Shown: positions 40,675 to 52,333, counted from the stretch's first letter. The stretch: DNA of 64,000 nt from Ehrlichia ruminantium str. Welgevonden (GCF_000026005.1 NC_005295.2:930001-994000); one strand, 5' to 3'. Made by a program: numbers and translations. Notes: generated by a model from the letters alone, not told the origin.

Positions 40675-42445
40675 ACTTCTATATCTAGAATATAGATCAT
40701 TATTAATTAATAATACTATATGTTATTTTAATTACAATACTAATATGTATACTACTATTTAATACGTTTACATATTCTAGCAACAGTATTACCTTTGTAT
40801 TTATACAAGAATAATGAATTAATAAATTTTGTCGATTCTCTCTTGATAAATCACTGTTTATTGATTGTTAGTTTAAAACCTTTGCATAAATAGAGATTCT
40901 GTAGAATATATATTACACAAGTATATTATTTTTATATAAAAAAAACCCTGGCCCCCTTTTTCCTAGACAGATAAAAACCAAAGGATTTACTATATATAAA
41001 ACCATATTAATTATAGTCTAACGTGTTAATAATAAATAAAGTATTTCTTAATTTATACTTAAAGCCAGTTATATAAAAACAACATAAGTAATACTATTTA
41101 AATAAAGATCTCAATACCACAATCATTTAAACTTAATCAACATTACACTATATAATACTATTAAATATTATAACAAACTCTTGCAGACACTGAAAATATA
41201 TATTTATATATGTCAATAATTATACTGGAAAGTTGACCAATATAAACATACCACAAAATTACGTATAATTATAAAGACATGAACATATTCATTAATAAGC
41301 TACTAAACCACAAACTACAGATCAGTTGTATAGATTTAACAAACCAAAACTCTACAATTAATAGTAACTAAACTAAAGCTGTACAATAACAAGACATCAA
41401 ACATATGCTATTTTATACATAGACATGATAAAATATACTTAAACATAACAAAATATAGTAGAAATACTTAGTAAAATAACTTAAATACAATATTTAGTGA
41501 CATAGTTATCATACAACTAGAAGTTCAAGCAAATATCATAAAAACCATTATACAAAACTATAACACTTACAGTAAAACATATGAGGTATGCATAAGAAAT
41601 AAATATTGTATAACAAAAGATCACAAGAATGAATACAGATCTAGAATAATACTTAATAATATTACATATGAATTACACAAAAAGAGATATAAAATGTAAT
41701 CACCATAATACTAGGTATTAAAGTCATATTAATTAACCAAATATCGCTATATATCACATATACAGAAAAATAAATATTACATAATAAAAAATCATAACAT
41801 GTAAATAGAGATCTCAAATAACTCCTAATAATATCCCAAACAATTATACAAAAAAAACTTTAGATTAATTAAAGTAATATAATTAAACCAAGTATAGAAA
41901 AAATAAATATTTATATAAAAGAAAACCATAATACGTAAACAAAGATCTAGTATAACTACTAAAAAAATAGTACACATGAATTACATAACAAATATATTAA
42001 TCATTTACATGACATAATCTAGATATAATAAAAACTTAAATAATTGTAGAATATTGTGTAAATCTATAAATAATACGCTAACATATAGCATGCTAAAATT
42101 ATGTGATAAGAAACTATGATAATATAAACATAAGATTTACAATACCTTGCTAGAATAACACTAATATTGTAAAGCAATCAGTACTTTAGCTTATAAGTAA
42201 GTTATACAACAACGACACAGTTATACATTTCACTGATAAATTAAATAAATCGCTATATAATAAGTGTTTTTCACATTGAGTTACAATTCCAGCAACTCTA
42301 CAGTTAACTCACCCTAATAGAAAAACTGTAATAATATTCTCATCAAGACTTTACAATATAAATATATAATTTTATTGAACTAATGTATACACTAAACTTT
42401 TTATATGATCACTAAATATAAACTTAAAAGTTAGATATTATAACC
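40675..42445. other. Noncoding gap between purA and ruvX
   Basis: About 1.8 kb between convergent genes. A C-rich patch near 40949 (CCCTGGCCCCC) stands out. From about 41600 to 42010 there are three diverged tandem units, listed separately. No gene is seen. Confidence 0.55.
41600..42010. repeat. Degenerate tandem repeat, about 3 units
   Basis: Each unit reads roughly GAAAAATAAATATT, an AAAAATCATAA-like part, then AGATCTMRWATAACT and AATTACAYAA. Units start near 41600, 41767 and 41897. They are clearly related but eroded, an old array. Confidence 0.6.
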
Positions 42446-42916
42446 CTACATCTGATAAATCTTTACCATATCTAACACCTGTTGTAAAATTAATACTGCA
42501 GCAATTTTATCATCTATTTTTTGAGATTCTTTTCTCTTAATATTAGCTAATTTTGCTACCCTAGTAGCCATAGCAGTACTATATCTTTCATCATGCAAAT
42601 AAATATTAATTGCATACTTTTTAATCATACGATTTGCAAATAACATTACTTTATCACATAACTCATTACCCATACCAAATAAATCAAGTGGCAACCCAAT
42701 TACCATTGAACCTGCATCATTTTCTATAAGTATACCATATAAACTACCTAAATCTTTTCTGGTATTTTTTCGAACATATACACTATGCGGTATTGCTATT
42801 AAATTTGTTTTATCACTTAAAGCAACTCCTATTTTCTTTTCTCCAAAATCTAAACACATAATTCTCTTTGTTTTATCTATAACTTGTTCAAATTCATTAA
42901 TATTTTTATACAACAC
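42446..42916 (-). CDS. ruvX: RuvX/YqgF-type RNase H-fold nuclease
   Basis: A 156-residue protein of the YqgF family, implicated in 16S rRNA 5'-end processing and, by fold, in Holliday junction resolution. The motif CLDFGEKKIGVALSD holds the first catalytic Asp. MVIGLPLDLFG and the DERYSTAMATR segment, with the second acidic pair, follow, and KIDDKIAAVLILQ gives the last Asp. The start is GTG; the next Met would remove part of the first strand's lead. The gene stands alone. Confidence 0.93.
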   Translation of the reverse strand: MLYKNINEFEQVIDKTKRIMCLDFGEKKIGVALSDKTNLIAIPHSVYVRKNTRKDLGSLYGILIENDAGSMVIGLPLDLFGMGNELCDKVMLFANRMIKKYAINIYLHDERYSTAMATRVAKLANIKRKESQKIDDKIAAVLILQQVLDMVKIYQM

Positions 42917-43298
42917 TATATTACGTTACCCAGTATACATTACAAATCTATAAAACTTAGAATTTTAAAACCACAATATATATAATCTACAACACACATA
43001 TATGTAATACACAACTAGAGAATATTTTTCATATCTAATTCATATCAAAAATCACAGAATTAATTAATACAGGTCCTAACTCTTTACTCTATAACTGATC
43101 ACCTACATATATTTATAATGATACAATAATAATTTTCTAATGTCTTTAAAATCACTGAACATTTGATATTTTTCTCATGTCTGATGATAAGCAATACTTT
43201 TACTCATCAAAATACCTGACTATTTAGTATGCTATTATAAAAATTCATTACTTATATAGGTCATCTATAATTTTAACATGTTAATTAATTCATCAATA
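42917..43298. other. AT-rich noncoding DNA between ruvX and nrdA
   Basis: About 380 bp with no gene, hairpin or repeat that I can support. Confidence 0.5.
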
Positions 43299-45086
43299 TT
43301 ACTGACATGATAAACATTCATCATAATCAAAATTTGTGATCTGTTTACACTGCTCAATTGATTTTTCAAGTGCACCACGAGACACTTTATCTGCACGCTG
43401 AATAGACTTTGACCTGGAGTAATATAAACTTTTTAAGCCTTTTTTCCATGCAAGAAAATGTATTTTATGTAAATACCTCTTATGTACATTAGCAGGTAGA
43501 AAAATATTAACAGATTGTGCCTGACATATGTATTTTGATCTATCACTACTATGCTCTATTATCCACCTTTGATCAAGCTCATATGCAGTTTTAAATACTA
43601 ACTTTTCTGTATCAGTTAAAAAATCTAAATGTTGAACTGAACCCTCATTAGTTGAAATGGTAGACCAAACTTGATCATTATTCTCACCTTTTAATATCAA
43701 GAGTTTTTGTAAAAATTTATTTCGTACAATAAAAGAGCCAGTTAAAGTTTTATGGGTAAAAACATTAGCTGCGTAAGGTTCAATTCCAGGAGATGTATTC
43801 CCAGCAATAATTGAAATAGATGCAGTAGGAGCAATAGATAATTTATTAACAAACCTTTCCATAACACCAGCATCCTTAGCATCAGGACAAGGCCCTTTTT
43901 CTATAGCAATTCTATATGATGCAGCATCAGCATGTTTTTTTATATGAGAAAATATCTTTTTGTTCCACATAGTAGCTGCTACCGATTCAAAAGGAATCAT
44001 TTTACTTTGCAAAAATGAGTGAAAACCCATAACTCCAACTCCTATACTACGCTCACGCATAGCTGAATATTTTGCTCTTTCCATTTCATTAGGAGCTTTC
44101 TCTATAAAATCAGTCAATACATTATCAAGAAATCTCATTACATCTTCTATAAATAACTCATTATCTTTCCACTGCTCATAATATTCAAGATTTAATGATG
44201 AAAGACAACATATAGCTGTACGAGACTTATTCAAATGATCATATCCAGTAGCAAGAGTTATCTCAGTACATAAGTTAGACATTTTTATATCCAAATTTAG
44301 TTTTTGATAAATCTCTGGTTTATTACGATTAACATGATCAATAAACAATATATATGGCTCACCAGTTTCAACTCTGGCAGTTAAAATCTTTATCCAAATA
44401 TCACGTGCTTTTACAGTAAAAATAACAGATTGATCCTTAGGGCTAATTAAATCCCACATTGCATCATTTTCAACACACTTCATAAAATGATCTGATAATA
44501 CTACCCCATGATGTATATTTAATGCTTTTCTATTAGGATCACCACCTGTAGGCTTTCTTAAATCTAAAAACTCCTCAATTTCTGGATGCCAAACCGGTAG
44601 GTATACAGCAGAACTCCCACGTCGCAAAGACCCCTGACTAATTGCTAAAGTTAAAGCATTTTGTACTACAATAAACGGTATAATCCCTGAAGTTTTTCCA
44701 CTACCACGAACTTTCTCACCTATAGATCGTAAATTACCCCAATAGCTACCTATTCCTCCACCTTTTGAAGCTAACCATACATTTTCATTCCATAAATCAA
44801 CAATACCTTTTAAACTATCTTCCGTTTCATTTAAAAAACACGAAACCGGTAACCCTCTATTTGTGCCACCATTACTCAATATTGGAGTAGCAGGCATAAA
44901 CCATAGCTTACTCATATAATCATATAACCTTTGCGCATGCTCTGAATTATCTGCATAATACTCAGAAATTCTTACAAATAATTGTTGATAATCTTCATTT
45001 TCTAGCAAATACCTATCAGATAATACAGCCTTACCAAAAACTGTTAGGTTATTATCCCTTTCGTAATCAACAATTACTGATCCCAT
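43299..45086 (-). CDS. nrdA: Ribonucleoside-diphosphate reductase, alpha subunit
   Basis: A 595-residue class I large subunit that reduces ribonucleotides to deoxyribonucleotides with an NrdB radical subunit (not in this window). Motifs include the cysteine in LPVSCFLN, the KGGGIGSYWG loop, NLCTEI with the catalytic Asn-Cys-Glu, CCLSSLNL, and PTASISIIAGNTSPGIEP. The C-terminal CLSCQ carries the redox-shuttle cysteine pair. The protein is short and lacks an N-terminal ATP-cone, so allosteric activity control by dATP may be absent. This compact form is also seen in related Rickettsiales, as far as I recall. Confidence 0.95.
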   Translation of the reverse strand: MGSVIVDYERDNNLTVFGKAVLSDRYLLENEDYQQLFVRISEYYADNSEHAQRLYDYMSKLWFMPATPILSNGGTNRGLPVSCFLNETEDSLKGIVDLWNENVWLASKGGGIGSYWGNLRSIGEKVRGSGKTSGIIPFIVVQNALTLAISQGSLRRGSSAVYLPVWHPEIEEFLDLRKPTGGDPNRKALNIHHGVVLSDHFMKCVENDAMWDLISPKDQSVIFTVKARDIWIKILTARVETGEPYILFIDHVNRNKPEIYQKLNLDIKMSNLCTEITLATGYDHLNKSRTAICCLSSLNLEYYEQWKDNELFIEDVMRFLDNVLTDFIEKAPNEMERAKYSAMRERSIGVGVMGFHSFLQSKMIPFESVAATMWNKKIFSHIKKHADAASYRIAIEKGPCPDAKDAGVMERFVNKLSIAPTASISIIAGNTSPGIEPYAANVFTHKTLTGSFIVRNKFLQKLLILKGENNDQVWSTISTNEGSVQHLDFLTDTEKLVFKTAYELDQRWIIEHSSDRSKYICQAQSVNIFLPANVHKRYLHKIHFLAWKKGLKSLYYSRSKSIQRADKVSRGALEKSIEQCKQITNFDYDECLSCQ

Positions 45087-45332
45087 AATTTTTACCTTAT
45101 TTTTCGTCCATAAATCTTATACATACTATCAAAAATATTGTCCATATAATATATATTGTATTTGTCTATTATGTAAAACACAATATATAGAAATATAAAT
45201 ATATTAAGCAATATACATAATTATCAAACAGGGGTACATTTTACACAGTAAATTTTATTATTACTAGAAAATATTCACCTAGCAAAATTGAAATAATAGC
45301 ACTATGAGAAAAAAGATTACAAAATGCGAAAG
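45087..45332. other. Region between nrdA and tRNA-Glu
   Basis: AT-rich DNA upstream of nrdA on the minus strand and downstream of the tRNA. Nothing else is recognised. Confidence 0.4.
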
Positions 45333-45405
45333 TGACTCCCACGGGAGTCGAACCCGCGTTACCACCGTGAAAGGGTGGTGTCCTGGACCACTAGACGAAG
45401 GAGTC
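45333..45405 (-). tRNA. tRNA-Glu (anticodon UUC)
   Basis: The minus strand folds to a standard cloverleaf. The acceptor GACTCCT pairs with GGGAGTC, the D-arm lies in GTCTAGTGGTCCAGGAC, and the anticodon stem CCACC/GGTGG holds the loop CTTTCAC with anticodon TTC. The T-arm is CGGGTTCGACTCCCG. The discriminator is A and CCA is not encoded. It charges glutamate and, in Rickettsiales lacking GlnRS, the related tRNA-Gln path uses the amidotransferase. Confidence 0.97.
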
Positions 45406-47137
45406 ATACCGGGTGATTATAAAAGTGAACATTATTATAGTCAAACATTATTGTTTACAATTTATTTCACTATGTAGTTATATAAAACATCCCTATCCAC
45501 TAAAGTATAAAACTATACTAAGATCAAGTAAAGCCAATCATCACTAATTTATTTACTTAAATATCATACTACCAATATATAATTACTAAATTTTAAATAT
45601 CACAAGCAGCAATAAACAAATAAATATACTTTTCTCAGAACTACACATTTTAAATTACTTGTACTTCTAATCTGGATATATAAAGATCATATATATGCTT
45701 AATGTGAGTATTATCAGTATAATCAGCTATTAAATTACTAACTAAATATTTTCTAAAGTACACGTTGCCAATTATTTGTATATAATAAAGTCCAATAACT
45801 ACAATATCTTGTTACATGAAAGATAATCTCAAATATTATTGATAACAACAATATAAAACACATACTTCATCAATACTCAAATAGATATTTTTTGTCATAA
45901 AATTAAAACAATTTTAATTAACAAAATACAATCCACTTTACACACACCACATAACTCATAATCTTTAGAATCACAAAATTATAACAGTATTGCACGATAC
46001 TTAGTAATACCCCACTAAGATCTTTTTCTTATGTCTTAACAACCAACACAATGCCAAAGAAACATTCATTTAACAGTACACTATAAATTTATAGTATACT
46101 AATAAACCAAAACTAATAGTTAATCGATAAACCAGTATAATTTAAGCAACATACTACAATATTAGCATAACATACAACACAAGTCACATTACTATTAGTA
46201 CATAAGAAAACATTTTGTGTTTTTTAATAATAGAAAAAAACTTATTAAGGTTATATAATAAGGCAATAAAAGTATGTTTATACAAAGTAATAAATTATAA
46301 AATTTCTATATGATTCAAAACTAAAATATTATTAACAATCAATACTTTATACATAAGCACATACAACCTGAAATAACCTAGATTAATAAAACCAGTAATA
46401 TAGATCAACTAATATATATTGAAAGAATATATTCACCAAAAACTAACAACATAAAACAAATTCACTAGATTAGTATTATCTGATAACTCCTTTAGTAAAA
46501 TTATAATCAAATACTATCAATTACTCATAACCTATTTAACACAAGCTAATATAAGCCAATAATAAAATACATAACCAACATTCATTTAACAACAAAATTG
46601 ATCTAAAACTACTCAACATACAAAAAATCACTAAGTATCTATAATAATTCTTTTAATAAAATTATATATTAAACATTTATAACTGATTTTAAACATAAGC
46701 TCACATACATTAAAAACTGCTATTTATAATAATCTATAACTAACGCTTCTATTGAAAAATAGATCTATCTCAAATAAACAATAAGCAAATACCTTATTAT
46801 CCAGAATAATACATCTAAAATTACACATATTATTATTTTACAATGGATTTGTAATCTTATTATTATTTCATTTATTACCACTTATTATAGAATACATATT
46901 CTTAAATATAAATTTGGTTCAAATATTAGATAATCCATACTATAGGATTAAGCTATTTGATTATATGAGATTAACATTATTAAGTACTAATAAAAACAAG
47001 ACAACCAACATGGTACATCTCGTTGATAATACAAGTATTACAAATTTCGTAGTGAAATATTCATAAATAACATTGCATATTATCCATGAAATTTCTATAA
47101 TCTTAAAAATTTCGAAGAAGTAACTTTAGGATTAGTA
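45406..47137. other. Long noncoding gap between tRNA-Glu and ispA
   Basis: About 1.7 kb of AT-rich DNA. I see faintly similar blocks (TTTAATAAAATTATAWATYAAA near 46490 and 46650) but no convincing array, gene or RNA. The tRNA and ispA are divergent, so both promoters must lie here. Confidence 0.5.
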
Positions 47138-47968
47138 TTGTTTTATAATATATCACATTTAATGGAAAATTACAGTAGGTTATTTACTAAAGAACTGTAC
47201 AATATCTTACCTAAAGCTGATCATGATGATATACTTTTAGCATCAATGAAATATTCTCTTTTCACTCCTGGAAAATATATACGTCCTTTCTTAGTCAACG
47301 CATCTGCACAAATATTTAATGTGAATATAGACAGAACATTACCTGTTAGCGTTGCGATTGAACTCATACATGTTTATTCTTTAATACACGACGATTTACC
47401 AGGTATGGACAATGAAGATACACGTAGAGGACAATTAAGTTCTCACAAAAAGTTTACTGAAGCAATTGCAATATTAACTGGTGATGCACTATTAACTTTA
47501 GCATTTGAAGTATTATCCACAATAAATGAATCACCGTATATACGTTGTCGTATTATACAGGTATTAACACAGGCCATAGGATACCAAGGAATGATTAAAG
47601 GACAAGTACTCGACACTGAAACAATTGCTAAGGATATTAATGATATAAAGACTATGCATACACTAAAAACAGCATGTCTATTCTCTGCAGCATGTGAAGT
47701 AGGAGGAATACTTGGTGGTGCTTCAGATACAGAACTTAATTCTCTAAAAAATTATGGATTAAATCTAGGATTTGCCTTTCAGATTAAAGATGATATAGCA
47801 GACATATGCAAAGATATATCTAAAAATAATATTCTCAATATATTAAGCAAGGAAGATACTGAAAATTACATAAGGTCGATAGTAGATAAATCTATAGAAT
47901 ATTTAGCTATTTTCTCAAATAAAGCAAATATTTTAAATAACCTAGCTGAGTTTATAAGAAATTTATAA
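47138..47968 (+). CDS. ispA: Farnesyl/geranyl diphosphate synthase
   Basis: A 276-residue trans-prenyltransferase that makes C10-C15 isoprenoid diphosphates for ubiquinone side chains and undecaprenyl carriers. The first Asp-rich motif is DDLPGMDNEDTRRG with the two-residue insertion typical of bacterial FPP synthases. The second is FQIKDDIADI. GKYIRP near the N-terminus binds IPP. The frame opens with TTG preceded by TAGGA; an ATG at 47162 would shorten it by eight residues and lacks a site. It is followed after two bases by the FKBP-like gene. Confidence 0.93.
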   Translation: MFYNISHLMENYSRLFTKELYNILPKADHDDILLASMKYSLFTPGKYIRPFLVNASAQIFNVNIDRTLPVSVAIELIHVYSLIHDDLPGMDNEDTRRGQLSSHKKFTEAIAILTGDALLTLAFEVLSTINESPYIRCRIIQVLTQAIGYQGMIKGQVLDTETIAKDINDIKTMHTLKTACLFSAACEVGGILGGASDTELNSLKNYGLNLGFAFQIKDDIADICKDISKNNILNILSKEDTENYIRSIVDKSIEYLAIFSNKANILNNLAEFIRNL

Positions 47969-47970
47969 TA

Positions 47971-48924
47971 ATGATGAAGAAAGTACTACATAAGTTATTA
48001 TATGTTTGTTTAATTATAGTAGTTTTAATAACTATAGGAAAAATATTTGAACCACTATTCATAAAAATAATGTCTGATAAGGAACACATTGATAATAGTA
48101 AACCATATCACATTAGTTTTCCTAATAGTTTTACATATAATCTAGGATACAAGTTACTTAGACCAATTATTGAATCTCGCATTGATCACTACATAAAAGA
48201 AAACGGATTGGCAGAATACTTATCACAAATAAAACGTAAAACTATAATTGAAGATTTATTTACACAACATGATTATATTAAAGGATCTGGAAAAACAGCA
48301 TTATGTGGACAAAACATTTCAGCAATAATATACAAATTTTCATATACTGATAATAGTAAGGAAATATTGAGTGAAGTATTAAAAAATACATTACAAGAAA
48401 TACAATTCAAACTAGGAGATAGCATTATTAAAGAAATAAACTATGCAATAGATGGTATGAAAGAAGGAGGTGAACGCATTGTTATATTAACAGATCAAAA
48501 AGGGATACCAAAAGAGCAATACTATATAAAATTAGTATCTGTTAATTCAACATATCCTGACTCAATTAATAACTTACTCATATTTAGTAGTATTATTGAA
48601 AGCTATGAAGGCATTGTGAACAAATTTCGTTGTGGAGATACTGTAAGTATAAAGTACGACGTACGTGAACTAAACGGTAATACAATACTACAAGATCAAG
48701 AATTAAAATTTACTATTGGAAAAAATGAAGTCCCTCTTGCAATAGAGCTAGGTGTAATTAATATGAGACAAGACATGGTCAGACATATTATTGCACCATT
48801 AGAACTTTTGACTAATTTTGACAAACCTGACAATTTTGATGAATATAAAATAAAACTAATTGATATTACCTACATTAATCAACCACAACCTATACAAAAA
48901 AACGCAAAGCCCAGCCAATCTTAA
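47971..48924 (+). CDS. Membrane-anchored protein with two FKBP-like domains
   Basis: A 317-residue protein with an N-terminal transmembrane helix (about residues 8-30), so the rest is probably periplasmic. Two degenerate FKBP-type regions can be traced. The first runs from GSGKTALCGQNISAIIYKFS to DGMKEGGERIVILTDQKGI (about 105-190). The second runs from CGDTVSIKYDVRELNGNTIL to EYKIKLIDITY (about 228-305). GMKEGGER is a strong FKBP hallmark, but most aromatic active-site residues are missing, so peptidyl-prolyl isomerase activity is doubtful and a chaperone role is likelier. It directly follows ispA, presumably in one transcript. Confidence 0.65.
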   Translation: MMKKVLHKLLYVCLIIVVLITIGKIFEPLFIKIMSDKEHIDNSKPYHISFPNSFTYNLGYKLLRPIIESRIDHYIKENGLAEYLSQIKRKTIIEDLFTQHDYIKGSGKTALCGQNISAIIYKFSYTDNSKEILSEVLKNTLQEIQFKLGDSIIKEINYAIDGMKEGGERIVILTDQKGIPKEQYYIKLVSVNSTYPDSINNLLIFSSIIESYEGIVNKFRCGDTVSIKYDVRELNGNTILQDQELKFTIGKNEVPLAIELGVINMRQDMVRHIIAPLELLTNFDKPDNFDEYKIKLIDITYINQPQPIQKNAKPSQS

Positions 48925-50635
48925 GGTGATTATCTGTATAGCCACATAAAAAAGCTAAAAATAACGTTATTATATCAAATAAATTACAATCAACAATACT
49001 ACACTAATATTATAGAAATCTACTAATATATTGATATAGTAAAATAACACACATTTACACAATCAATACTTAAATTCATAATAACTTGTGTCAACTTTAT
49101 AAAACCAGCTATTTCATAAAAATAACACAAAACTATAAAACACCAAATAGCTTACTCACAATAAATGTCTCTATAAATAAATCAACTTGTTATTGTAATA
49201 ATATAAAAACTAACCAACTTTAATAAAACAAATATATACTAATCTTTTATTTCCTAATTCATCTTAATAAGATTCAATATCCTTATACTAATACAAATCT
49301 TAACTCATATATTACCACCCCACACTAACAAATCCATAGAACCTGCTAAGTGTATATTATATAATATTAATTTAACATGTTAATGACTGAAAAAGTATTA
49401 ACTTAAAGATCTATTTAATAAAATTTAACCTCTTCTATAACCTTAACTATTACCATTTTTAAGTAACTGAAGTATTTAAGACATTTGACAATTATATATC
49501 ATATAAAAATCTGCTTAATGTATTAGCAATCGATCGATTATTCTCTCATAATATATGCAAGCATAAATGCCTATTTAACAAAACTTTATCTCTTCTATAA
49601 CCTTAATTATTACTATTCTGAAGTAATGAAGTATTTAAGATATCTGACAATTATATGCCATATAAAAATCTGCTTAATGTATTAGCAATTGACAACTATT
49701 CCCTGATAATATATGCAAGCATAAAATGCCTAATTTAACAAAACTTTATCTCTTCTATAACCTTAATTATTACTATTATGAAGTAATGAAGTATTTAAGA
49801 CATTTGACAATTATATACCACATAAAAATCTGCTTAATGTATTAGCAATTGATCGATTATCCTCTCATAATATATGCAAGCATAAAATGCCTAATTTAAC
49901 AAAACTTTATCTCTTCTATAACCTTAATTATTACTATTCTGAAGTAATGAAGTATTTAAGACATTTGACAATTATATGCCATATAAAAATCTGCTTAATG
50001 TATTAGCAATTGATGGATTATTCTCTCATAATATATGCAAGCATAAAATGCCTAATTTAACAAAACTTTATCTCTTCTATAACCTTAATTATTACTATTC
50101 TGAAGTAATGAAGTATTTAAGACATTTGACAATTATATGCCATATAAAAATCTGCTTAATGTATTAGCAATTGACAACTATTCCCTGATAATCTATGTAG
50201 CATAAAATACCTACAGGAATCTTTATTAATAGTAATTTACTTATCTATTGAACATAACTTTAAGTATTACTAGTCATAATATTATAAAGACACACTTAAT
50301 ATTAAACATTGTAGACATTTTAACATGATTATCTAGGAAAATACTATCTTACTTATTATCTTTAACTACTATTTTCTTAATAATATAAACACTAAAAAAT
50401 GCTATATAATTTAGCATGTCATCTTGAAGTATAACTGTTAAAGATCTATTCATAGCTATCTCTTATTACTTGCTGACTACTATTATCCTTAAGTTCACAA
50501 CCAATACAATTTAATATACATCATATTATCATTAATTAACGTACCAATACTTCATATAGTTTATCACATTTGAGCATTACCATCCTTACTAACTGCAATA
50601 CTGAAAAAAACTTGACAAGTAATATTATATTACAT
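48925..50635. other. Noncoding gap between the FKBP-like gene and thiO
   Basis: About 1.7 kb between convergent genes. The middle holds a five-copy tandem array, listed separately. An open frame inside the array is an artefact of the repeats. No gene is supported. Confidence 0.6.
49424..50215. repeat. Tandem repeat array, 5 copies of 160-161 bp
   Basis: CTCTTCTATAACCTTAAYTA marks the copies at 49430, 49590, 49750, 49911 and 50072. Periods are 160, 160, 161 and 161. Two unit types alternate in one segment: ATTGATCGATTATYCTCTCA and ATTGACAACTATTCCCTGAT. That pattern suggests higher-order duplication of adjacent units. Confidence 0.92.
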
Positions 50636-51700
50636 TTAGTTTAGTACACTAACAATTGATAGATTATTCTTCGAAGATCCATTCAGTAAAAACATAACCT
50701 CCTCTATCAGAGAAGGAGCTAATAAATAACCATGCCTATACAAACCATTAATACTAATTATATTACCATTAACATATATTCGTGGTAAATTATCAAGAAA
50801 TGCTGCTCTACAATTTTTTGACATTTCTATAATCCTCGCTTCAGCAAAACCTTTATGTACTGAATAAGCTGAAGACAATAATTCTAATACAGATTGTACT
50901 GATACTTCAGACATATCTTCACTTTCTATTTCAGTAGCTCCAACAACAAAACGAAAACCTGGTCTAGGTACTATATATACACTATACTTAGGATGTACCA
51001 TTCTTATAGGCCTATTAAAACTTACCTGTGGAGCATATAATACCATTATTTCACCTCTCACTGCTCTTAAACCAGGTAAATCATCCTTTGCTCCTATCCC
51101 TCTACAATCAAAAATAAATTCAAACTTATACTCTGTACCATTTTCTAAAATTACATACTTATCAACAATTTTACTTACACAAGTATGTTCATACCACTGA
51201 ATGTTATATTTTGCTAAAGTGTGCATTATATTCTGAAATAGCCCTGAAGTATCAATATGACCTTCCCATGGTAAATATATACCATAAGGAAACAAAAGTT
51301 CAGGTTCCAATAATTTCAATTCTTGTTCACCCATAATTTTCAAATGATTAATCTTCAACTTTCTTTTGATGAACATCATAGACCTTTCAAGTTCCGACAT
51401 ATCATTTCTATGAGCTACAATAATACTACCAGACATTGTAAAAAAAGTATTCCCTACTAAACTTTTAATAATGTTTGGCCACAAATTCAATGACCTAATA
51501 CCTAATTCAAAAACAACTTCCTCCATTTTTTCTAATTCTGAATACAACCCTAACATACCAGCAGCAATAGCACCACAACTTTTCCTATCATTTTTACCAA
51601 ACTTATCAAATAAGGTAACTTGCCAACCATCTTGTAATAATCTTAATGCCAACAGCCTACCTAATAATCCCGCACCTACAACAGCAGCTTTTTTATTCAT
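50636..51700 (-). CDS. thiO: FAD-dependent oxidoreductase, glycine oxidase ThiO type
   Basis: A 354-residue DAO-family flavoprotein. The N-terminal Rossmann motif AVVGAGLLGRLLALRL binds FAD. The C-terminal part shows LRAVRGEIMVLYAP, RPIRMVHPKYSVYIVPRPGF and FVVGATEIESEDMSEVSV, then the NGLYRHGYLLAPSL segment, all close to alphaproteobacterial ThiO. ThiO oxidises glycine to the iminoacetate used for the thiazole of thiamine, a cofactor needed by the transketolase encoded in this window. Cytosolic. No other thi gene is adjacent. Confidence 0.85.
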   Translation of the reverse strand: MNKKAAVVGAGLLGRLLALRLLQDGWQVTLFDKFGKNDRKSCGAIAAGMLGLYSELEKMEEVVFELGIRSLNLWPNIIKSLVGNTFFTMSGSIIVAHRNDMSELERSMMFIKRKLKINHLKIMGEQELKLLEPELLFPYGIYLPWEGHIDTSGLFQNIMHTLAKYNIQWYEHTCVSKIVDKYVILENGTEYKFEFIFDCRGIGAKDDLPGLRAVRGEIMVLYAPQVSFNRPIRMVHPKYSVYIVPRPGFRFVVGATEIESEDMSEVSVQSVLELLSSAYSVHKGFAEARIIEMSKNCRAAFLDNLPRIYVNGNIISINGLYRHGYLLAPSLIEEVMFLLNGSSKNNLSIVSVLN

Positions 51701-52321
51701 ATAAATTCATATATTAAAAAATAAATAAAAATTTAAAATTACATAATTTCGTAATAAAACATTCGATTTAATTATAAACAGCATGTAGAGTCAATCATTA
51801 TCAACCAACAAATCCAACAGAATAATTTAGAAAACCAATAAAAAAACACCTAAATCATAACAATATCTAAATTTCACATTTAATACATTCACCTAATTCA
51901 ATATAAATGTGACTTTAACATTAATATCAAAAAAGCACTTATTATACAGTTTTCACAAACCTATAATACCTATATTATGATACTTATGTTCAGTTTTTAT
52001 AATAATATATTAATCTTCATTACTATATAGCTTTACTAGCATATCTTATAAAAAATACTTCTTACAAGAATACAAACTAATAACATAAAACACCATCTAA
52101 GAATTCTTTTTATAACTAATACCTAGTAACTATGATTGTTTTAAAATTATATATATAACTTCTTCATTAATAGCATAAAAACACATTTAATATTTTACAT
52201 GATACTATCTAAAGATTCACAGAGCTAATATTGTTAAACTTAGTATGTAAGCTGTAAACATTAACTGATAACTTTGTAATACTGATTATCTTACAAATAG
52301 TTAGTATATTAATTTGAAATG

Positions 52322-52333
52322 CCCCCCCCCCCC
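52322..52333. repeat. Poly(C) tract, 12 bases
   Basis: Twelve consecutive Cs in a sequence that is otherwise strongly AT-rich. I noticed no other G or C run of comparable length in the window. Such tracts slip easily in replication. Confidence 0.95.

Noticed and set aside
40949-40970. C-rich patch after purA as a terminator or RNA
   Set aside because: It has no matching inverted arm and only a short T-run, so I could not support a structure.
49976-50167. A 63-codon plus-strand open frame
   Set aside because: It lies wholly inside the 160-bp tandem array and does not stay open in the other copies, so it is a repeat artefact.
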